This document shows positions 13,498 to 15,000 of a stretch of DNA of 15,000 nt, piece by piece. A model generated the notes under the pieces. The model saw nothing but the letters and a program-made list of their open reading frames with translations, was not told where the DNA came from and ran no database searches. Origin of the DNA: Deinococcus fonticola (GTDB lineage: Bacteria > Deinococcota > Deinococci > Deinococcales > Deinococcaceae); assembly GCF_004634215.1 (NCBI RefSeq), contig NZ_SMMH01000047.1:1-15000 (forward strand). The letters are read 5' to 3'. The number at the start of each line of letters is the position of its first letter. The stretch's first letter is position 1. Made by a program: the position numbers and the translations under genes.

Positions 13498-14918
13498 CTC
13501 TGAGCCTGCGAACCCGCTGGGGCATGTGGGCCGCCCTGGCGACGGGCCTGTCGGTGCTGCTGGTGGCCGCCGGGCTGTTTTTCACGGTCACGGCACTGAT
13601 GCGCCGCTCGCAGGAGGAGAAGGTGATCGGGGCGGTTCAGGCGGTGCAGAACCTCATCGAGCGCCAGCATGACAACTTCAATTATCAGGTGACGGGCCAG
13701 GTGTTCATCAACCCGCGTGACCTGGAACGCATCGCCGACGGCAGTGGGCAACGCACCGGGCTGGAATTGCGGCTGCTGCTCAGCAGCAACGGCCAGACGC
13801 AGAACTTCTCCACGCGGCAATTTCCCAGTGGCGTTTCCAGCACCCTGAAGCCTGGCCGTTACGAGCTGGATGACGAGTACGTGCTGGTCAACCAGCTTGC
13901 CCCCAACGCCGTGTTGACCGTCCTGGCCGATGGCCGCCCCTTGCAGGAGGCCCGCCGCGCCTTTCTCCGCGCCCTGACGTTCCTTTTGCCGCTGTCCCTG
14001 CTGCTGTCCCTGCTGGTGGGCTGGCTGGTGGCCGGACGCCTCCTGGCTCCCGTGCGGCGGCTGGAGGGCGCGGCCCGCCGCATCGGGGAGGGCGCTGACC
14101 TGCGCCAACCCTTGCCCGGTGCAGGTCAAGGAGACGAACTGGCGCGGCTGTCCCTGACCCTGCAAGACAGTTTTGCCCGCCTGGCCGACTCACGTGACCG
14201 TGAGCAGGCGTTTCTGCGGGCCGCCGCGCACGACCTGCGTAGCCCCCTGGCCGCCCTGCAGGCCCGCGTGGACAGCACCCTGGCCCGTGAGCGTGACCCC
14301 GAACGCTACCGTCAGGACTTGCGCGAGGTGGGGCGCGACATCACCCGCCTGTCCAGCCTGGCCAATCACCTGCTGCTGCTGGCCCGCGACCCATCCGCCA
14401 TGGCTAAAGCGCCCGTGCCGCTGCGGGAGCTGGCCGCAGAAGCGGTCGACCGTGCCCGTGAGCTGGCCCCTGAAGCGGACGTCGACCTGAAGGCCCCGCA
14501 GCCTGTCACCATGACGGGCGACCGGGTGCTGCTGGGGCAGGCCATCTGGAACCTCACCATGAACGCCGTGAAACATGCCCCCGAGGCCACCGTAACGGTA
14601 AGCGTGCAGGGTCAACCGGACGGCAGTGCCCACGTAACGGTGCAGGACAACGGCCCCGGCGTCAGCACCGACACGCTAGCCCGCCTGGGCGAAGCGTTTT
14701 ACCGCCCGGACGGCAGCCGCACCGGCGACGGTCATGGCCTGGGCCTCGCACTGGCCCGCCGCGCTGCTGAGCTGCACGGCGGCCAGCTAACGCTCGAAAG
14801 TGCCCCCGGCAAGGGGTTCCGGGCCACCCTGCACCTGCCCAACACGCTGGCGCCCGGTGCTAGGCTGGGGACTCATGAACCAGGCCCAACCCGAAGCATT
14901 CCGGAACCCGCGCACTGA
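13494..14918 (+). CDS. Sensor histidine kinase
   Basis: A membrane-bound two-component kinase of 474 residues, partner of the preceding regulator. In order: membrane helix 1 (about 12-34), an extracytoplasmic sensor region (about 35-157) with no recognised fold, membrane helix 2 (about 158-180), HAMP linker, HisKA domain with His246 in FLRAAAHDLRSPLAA, and an HATPase domain with the N box NLTMNAVKHAP (Asn357), DNGPGV and GDGHGLGLALARR. The domain proper ends near residue 450; the last 24 residues form a Pro-rich tail overlapping the next gene. ATG 13494 starts with MALSLRTRWGMWAAL, directly before the first helix. There is no Shine-Dalgarno, and a 13-bp tandem repeat covers this start. Confidence 0.93.
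   Translation: MALSLRTRWGMWAALATGLSVLLVAAGLFFTVTALMRRSQEEKVIGAVQAVQNLIERQHDNFNYQVTGQVFINPRDLERIADGSGQRTGLELRLLLSSNGQTQNFSTRQFPSGVSSTLKPGRYELDDEYVLVNQLAPNAVLTVLADGRPLQEARRAFLRALTFLLPLSLLLSLLVGWLVAGRLLAPVRRLEGAARRIGEGADLRQPLPGAGQGDELARLSLTLQDSFARLADSRDREQAFLRAAAHDLRSPLAALQARVDSTLARERDPERYRQDLREVGRDITRLSSLANHLLLLARDPSAMAKAPVPLRELAAEAVDRARELAPEADVDLKAPQPVTMTGDRVLLGQAIWNLTMNAVKHAPEATVTVSVQGQPDGSAHVTVQDNGPGVSTDTLARLGEAFYRPDGSRTGDGHGLGLALARRAAELHGGQLTLESAPGKGFRATLHLPNTLAPGARLGTHEPGPTRSIPEPAH
14861..14866 (+). promoter_or_regulatory. Possible -10 box for the last gene
   Basis: TAGGCT lies inside the kinase gene and ends 8 nt before the ATG at 14875. No clear -35 is visible. GGGG (14867-14870) could instead act as a weak ribosome binding site for a coupled gene. 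Confidence 0.3.
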
Positions 14919-15000
14919 CCCAGAGACGGCTCCGGTCACCCGCTGGAGCGCCGTCGTGCTGGGCGGCGGTGACCCTGGAGACGCCTTCGCTGCCGCCCAC
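14875..15000 (+). CDS. Probable nucleotidyltransferase, N-terminal part
   Basis: The first 42 codons of a gene that runs off the right edge. After a short polar start (MNQAQPEAFRNPRTDPE) the sequence reads TRWSAVVLGGGDPGDAFAAA, a first beta strand followed by a Gly-rich loop, as at the N-terminus of MobA-like or other NTP-transferase proteins. The usual LAGG signature is LGGG here. It overlaps the last 44 bases of the kinase gene in another frame, so it may be translationally coupled to it or read from an internal leaderless promoter. The family call rests on one motif and is tentative. Confidence 0.55.
   Translation, partial: MNQAQPEAFRNPRTDPETAPVTRWSAVVLGGGDPGDAFAAAH

Noticed and set aside
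13479..14165. 228-codon minus-strand frame opposite the histidine kinase
   Set aside because: Gln/Gly-rich shadow frame with no domain; the plus strand has a complete kinase.

Overview
The window looks like a chromosomal piece of a Deinococcus-type bacterium. The DNA is GC-rich with strong third-position GC bias. The first bases are the 5' end of a 16S rRNA gene on the minus strand, with the CTGGCTCAGGGTGAACGCT form usual in Deinococcota. About half of the genes have a TANNNT-like -10 box 6-8 nt before the start codon and no Shine-Dalgarno, which fits the leaderless transcripts known to be common in Deinococcus. Genus and species are inferred, not proven.

Layout. 1-349: 16S rRNA 5' end, its leader and a strong rrn promoter (minus). 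350-1425: divergent luxS (minus) and lspA (plus) from back-to-back leaderless promoters. 1424-2158: a shared terminator, then rpmB (L28, four-cysteine form) and a GlsB/YeaQ-like small membrane protein, both minus. 2159-2612: the longest gene-free stretch, with inverted repeats and a possible 32-codon ORF coupled to thrB. 2613-3530: thrB (homoserine kinase). 3521-5323: a winged-helix regulator (minus) divergent from a secreted alpha/beta hydrolase (plus) over a 30-bp interlocked promoter region. 5330-9917: three minus-strand genes, an MMPL-type RND transporter, then a family 5 solute-binding protein followed closely by a small secreted protein of unknown function. About 9966-11081: an IS110-superfamily element (minus) of visibly lower GC, placed just upstream of the MMPL promoter. 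11376-12725: dacB (PBP4-type carboxypeptidase). 12804-14918: an OmpR-type response regulator and its sensor kinase. 14875-15000: start of a probable nucleotidyltransferase that overlaps the kinase gene.

How the genes relate. Most are housekeeping genes (lipoprotein processing, methyl-cycle/AI-2, ribosome, threonine synthesis, cell wall) mixed with envelope functions (MMPL pump, binding protein, hydrolase, dacB, two-component system). No defence island, CRISPR array, tRNA or prophage is visible. The most unusual part is the IS110-type element. It has a long structured 5' non-coding end with repeats relating it to the 3' end, as expected for a bridge/seek RNA, near-terminal inverted repeats, and three perfect hairpins inside the transposase gene, one exactly over the predicted catalytic serine codons.
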